Below, piece by piece: positions 61,612 through 64,000 of a stretch of 64,000 nucleotides of DNA. Where the stretch lies: positions 2,232,001 to 2,296,000 of the forward strand of contig NZ_CP017770.1 of assembly GCF_001857945.1 (NCBI RefSeq). The letters are read 5' to 3'. The DNA comes from Paenibacillus crassostreae (GTDB taxonomy: Bacteria; Bacillota; Bacilli; Paenibacillales; Paenibacillaceae). Each line of letters begins with the position of its first letter. Position 1 is the stretch's first letter. The notes beneath the pieces were generated by a model. It searched no databases. It saw only the letters and a program-made list of their open reading frames with translations, and was not told the DNA's origin. Position numbers and translations under genes: made by a program.

Positions 61612-62382
61612 ATGTATAACATTTTGCTTGTTGATCCAAACGATTTCACACTACACGAAACAACAAATTTGATTGATAGGTTAGACATTGATTTTAAGGT
61701 GACTGCTTATACTAAGCAATTCCATGATGTTATTCATTTAATTGAGAAACAGCATTTCTCCCTCATTCTTATTAATATTAAAGGCTACAATTCGAGTGGA
61801 ATATTACTTTGCAGGAAAATCCGCAGTAAGAGTCGTATTCCAATTATTCTTATGGGTGGGAAGGATAATTTTCAAATTGCTAGAAAAGCATTAACTTATC
61901 AGATCAATGACTATTTAACCGATCCATTGCATGAGTCCGCCTTAAAGACAAGTTTAACAGCACTAAAGAAAGCGCTTACTAATAATTTATCATATGAACC
62001 GAATTATCTCCCCCATCCTACAATGCCAATAAAGAAAAATGAACCCACCATCTCGATTATCGAAATCGTTAAAAAATATGTTCAGGATGATATGCATCAA
62101 AATGTTACATTGAAAAAAATATCGAGCATACTTCATTTTAACTGCGCATATTTAGGTCAAAAGTTTAGATTGCATGAGAATATGTCTTTCAATGATTATT
62201 TACTACAACAAAGAATGGAAAAGGCAAAATTATTACTTAAAAGAACCGACATGAAAATATATGAAATTGCGAATGAGGTAGGTTATACCGAGATCGACTG
62301 GTTTTACAAAAAGTTCAAACAATATACTGGTTTTAGCTCCAATGAGTACCGCAAGAAATATGATTTTTCTCAAGCAAATTGA
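61612..62382 (+). CDS. AraC-type regulator with a degenerate receiver domain
   Basis: A 256-residue YesN-like protein. The N-terminal receiver fold (1-120) lacks key residues: the acidic pair is DP (LLVDPND), the phospho-Asp is Asn55 (LILINIKGYN), and the switch Lys is replaced (NDYLTDPLHE). The C-terminal AraC domain is intact (TLKKISSILHFNCAYLGQKF, then IYEIANEVGYTEIDWFYKKF). It is probably regulated without phosphorylation. No YesM-type kinase is adjacent. The convergent neighbour is the GH43 gene, a plausible but unproven target. The ribosome-binding site is AAGGGGGAAAG. Confidence 0.85.
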   Translation: MYNILLVDPNDFTLHETTNLIDRLDIDFKVTAYTKQFHDVIHLIEKQHFSLILINIKGYNSSGILLCRKIRSKSRIPIILMGGKDNFQIARKALTYQINDYLTDPLHESALKTSLTALKKALTNNLSYEPNYLPHPTMPIKKNEPTISIIEIVKKYVQDDMHQNVTLKKISSILHFNCAYLGQKFRLHENMSFNDYLLQQRMEKAKLLLKRTDMKIYEIANEVGYTEIDWFYKKFKQYTGFSSNEYRKKYDFSQAN

Positions 62383-62395
62383 ATAATCCTTCAAC

Positions 62396-62424
62396 AAAAA
62401 AACACCAGGTATCTGGTGTTTTTT
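62396..62424. terminator. Bidirectional terminator between the AraC and GH43 genes
   Basis: AAAAAAACACCAG, loop GTAT, CTGGTGTTTTTT: a compact stem with A- and T-tracts for both convergent genes. Confidence 0.92.
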
Positions 62425-62428
62425 GCTG

Positions 62429-63964
62429 TTATTTCATAATTGTATATGTTCCATTAACTAGCTTCGCGAAGTGGAAATAATCAATATCAACGTAGCCACC
62501 AGTCTCTAAACTTGCATAATTAAATAGTCCGATTCGATACCCCATAAAATGATCCAATGTATATTTCATTTCTAAAGGATATCCAATTTCGATCCATTGC
62601 CCATCTTCTGAAGCGTAATAAAATTTTGCGATATCTATACTGTTTTCAAAATTAAATTCAATTTTGAAATAGATGATACTATGGTCATATGGCAAAGATT
62701 CAATTATTGCTTCCATACCATCACCATCGTTCACGCTCATCACGACAACTCTATCGCCATTGCTGTCTACTTTAACACCAACAGTACCAAATAGATTCTG
62801 CAAGGCAATCAATCCAGCATGATCGCCATGCTTCATATTCGAAATATCCATCACAGACGTTACTACACATGCTGGTCCTTCCGTACGCTGTGTCAGCGTG
62901 TTACGAGCTTTGAGCACACTGTCTACAACATTGCCCGTCGTTAATCGTAGGTGACTGTCTCGTTGCGTAACTGACCATAGCTGATCATTCGGATTATGAT
63001 TCCATTGCCAATTCAGTGCCAATTGATTTTCTTCATAATCGAACTCGTCACTCATTACAATTGGTTTTGAAGGTGTGTACGGAAAATCTGTTGCAAACGT
63101 TTCTGAAGCTTTACCATCTATACCAATGATCGGCCAGCCATCAAGCCATTCAATAGGCTGTACGACCGGTATTCTTCCAACAGCATCATGATCCTGAAAT
63201 AATAGCGTATACCACTTATGATCTTGTGTTTCAATAATACCTCCTTGGGCAATTCCATTATTACTATAGCCCATATCATCATCCAAAATAATTTTCCGTT
63301 CATAAGGTCCTAGAAGCTTAGAGGAACGATAGCATATTTGTCTGCGACGCTTATTGCCTACTGTCGGCCATTCGATAAAAAATAGATAGTATATTCCATC
63401 TATTCTATACGCATGACATCCTTCACATCGTAGACCAATGCCTTCACTTTCAGTTTCTAATAGTAGCTGAGCGATCCCGCCCTCTTTGACTGCTGTTGCA
63501 TCTGCTGTCAACTCGGTAATATAAATACCGCCATTTCCATAAATAACAAATACTCTATCTTCGTCAAATAGTAAGCTTGGATCATGGATTAAACCATTGA
63601 TTACAGAGCGTTGCCAATTTCCATTTTCAATATCATCGGTTGTGTACATATAAAACTGATGCATGTCATTGCTTGAAAAACATACATAAAACAGGCCATT
63701 ATGTTCACGCAAACTAGCTGCCCAAGAACCTTGACCATAGATATTTTTCCCATCAACCATATTATGAGCATCATTATTCTCGAAGCTGTCATAGACGTAA
63801 TTAACGATCTCCCAGTTCAACAAATCTTGTGACTTCATAATAGGACAGCCAGGCATAACATGCATACTTGTACTAACCATATAATAATGATGACCGACTC
63901 GAATAATATCTGGATCTGGTACGTCCGCCCAGATGATTGGATTAGTAATTAAACCGTTACCCAT
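62429..63964 (-). CDS. GH43 family glycosidase (beta-xylosidase/arabinofuranosidase)
   Basis: A 511-residue GH43 enzyme. The five-bladed propeller carries the general base in VPDPDIIR (Asp17), the modulating Asp in IHDPSLLF, and the acid Glu in LRCEGCHAY. A C-terminal beta-sandwich of the GH43_C2/DUF1349-like type starts near residue 310 (MSDEFDYEENQLALNWQW). No signal peptide, so it probably acts on imported xylo- or arabinoxylo-oligosaccharides, like the GH8 enzyme nearby. The ATG at 63964 has AGGGAGGG upstream. Its operon may continue beyond the right edge. Confidence 0.92.
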   Translation of the reverse strand: MGNGLITNPIIWADVPDPDIIRVGHHYYMVSTSMHVMPGCPIMKSQDLLNWEIVNYVYDSFENNDAHNMVDGKNIYGQGSWAASLREHNGLFYVCFSSNDMHQFYMYTTDDIENGNWQRSVINGLIHDPSLLFDEDRVFVIYGNGGIYITELTADATAVKEGGIAQLLLETESEGIGLRCEGCHAYRIDGIYYLFFIEWPTVGNKRRRQICYRSSKLLGPYERKIILDDDMGYSNNGIAQGGIIETQDHKWYTLLFQDHDAVGRIPVVQPIEWLDGWPIIGIDGKASETFATDFPYTPSKPIVMSDEFDYEENQLALNWQWNHNPNDQLWSVTQRDSHLRLTTGNVVDSVLKARNTLTQRTEGPACVVTSVMDISNMKHGDHAGLIALQNLFGTVGVKVDSNGDRVVVMSVNDGDGMEAIIESLPYDHSIIYFKIEFNFENSIDIAKFYYASEDGQWIEIGYPLEMKYTLDHFMGYRIGLFNYASLETGGYVDIDYFHFAKLVNGTYTIMK

Positions 63965-64000
63965 CTTACTATCCCTCCCTTACGATATAGATTCATTTAC

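Overview
This window looks like a chromosomal stretch from a Paenibacillus-type, low-to-moderate-GC, endospore-forming Firmicute. The signs are strong Shine-Dalgarno sites with frequent TTG and GTG starts, an mtlA-mtlR-mtlF-mtlD mannitol operon, a spore transglutaminase (Tgl), class Ib nrdIEF, a general-stress-type L25/Ctc protein, GH8 and GH43 xylan-side enzymes, BceAB-type transporters and YesN/AraC-type regulators. The species assignment is inference from gene content. I saw no tRNA, rRNA or CRISPR array.

Layout. 1-8.1 kb: a sensor kinase cut by the left edge, a type I pullulanase, a SWIM/SNF2 helicase and an alpha/beta hydrolase, all on the minus strand. 8.4-13.9 kb: the mannitol PTS operon behind a cre-like site, with a long hairpin and a seven-codon leader ORF before mtlR. 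14.0-16.6 kb: a TnpB-only IS200/IS605-type element beside fused remnants of a phosphodiester glycosidase gene and a GT2/GtrA gene. 16.6-20.3 kb: a secreted serine protease, a V4R-domain protein and a cysteine-bearing Crp/Fnr regulator with FNR-like boxes between them, then a metallophosphoesterase. 20.3-25.4 kb: a Ugp-like ABC importer operon (two permeases, binding lipoprotein, HAD phosphatase, SMR exporter, phosphoesterase) diverging from a GbsR-type regulator.

25.6-35.9 kb: a cysteine-rich MarR regulator and an arsenite methyltransferase (arsM) lie on either side of an 8,868-bp Tn3-family transposon (26142-35009). It has 38-bp inverted repeats and an ACATT target duplication. It carries a peptide-antibiotic resistance set (response regulator, kinase, ABC ATPase, permease), a DUF418 membrane protein, an IS110 transposase with a candidate bridge-RNA region, and a decayed tnpA abutting a second, Tn1546-like 38-bp end. 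Removing the transposon restores a short MarR-arsM intergenic region.

36-43.2 kb: an RRNPP-like regulator followed directly by a 41-codon secreted-peptide gene, a two-gene SWIM + SNF2 pair, and a protein made of 14-residue Gly/Gln-rich repeats. 43.5-51.1 kb: tgl, the nrdIEF operon with NrdR-like boxes and two internal terminator-like hairpins, udk, a DoxX/XRE-cupin pair and L25. 51.3-56.3 kb: a phosphorelay/cyclic-di-GMP cluster whose HPt-REC-GGDEF-REC gene is split by an in-frame amber codon. 56.6-64 kb: GH8 exo-oligoxylanase, SDR, threonine-aldolase-like enzyme, a response regulator-permease chimera, a pseudo-receiver AraC regulator and a GH43 enzyme.

The most striking noncoding feature is a dispersed intergenic repeat with two hairpin modules. 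It occurs in full, reduced or degenerate form at nine or more places, nearly always beside gene 3' ends. One stem shows compensatory base changes. Start codons were moved from the longest-ORF start wherever a Shine-Dalgarno site pointed to a different codon.
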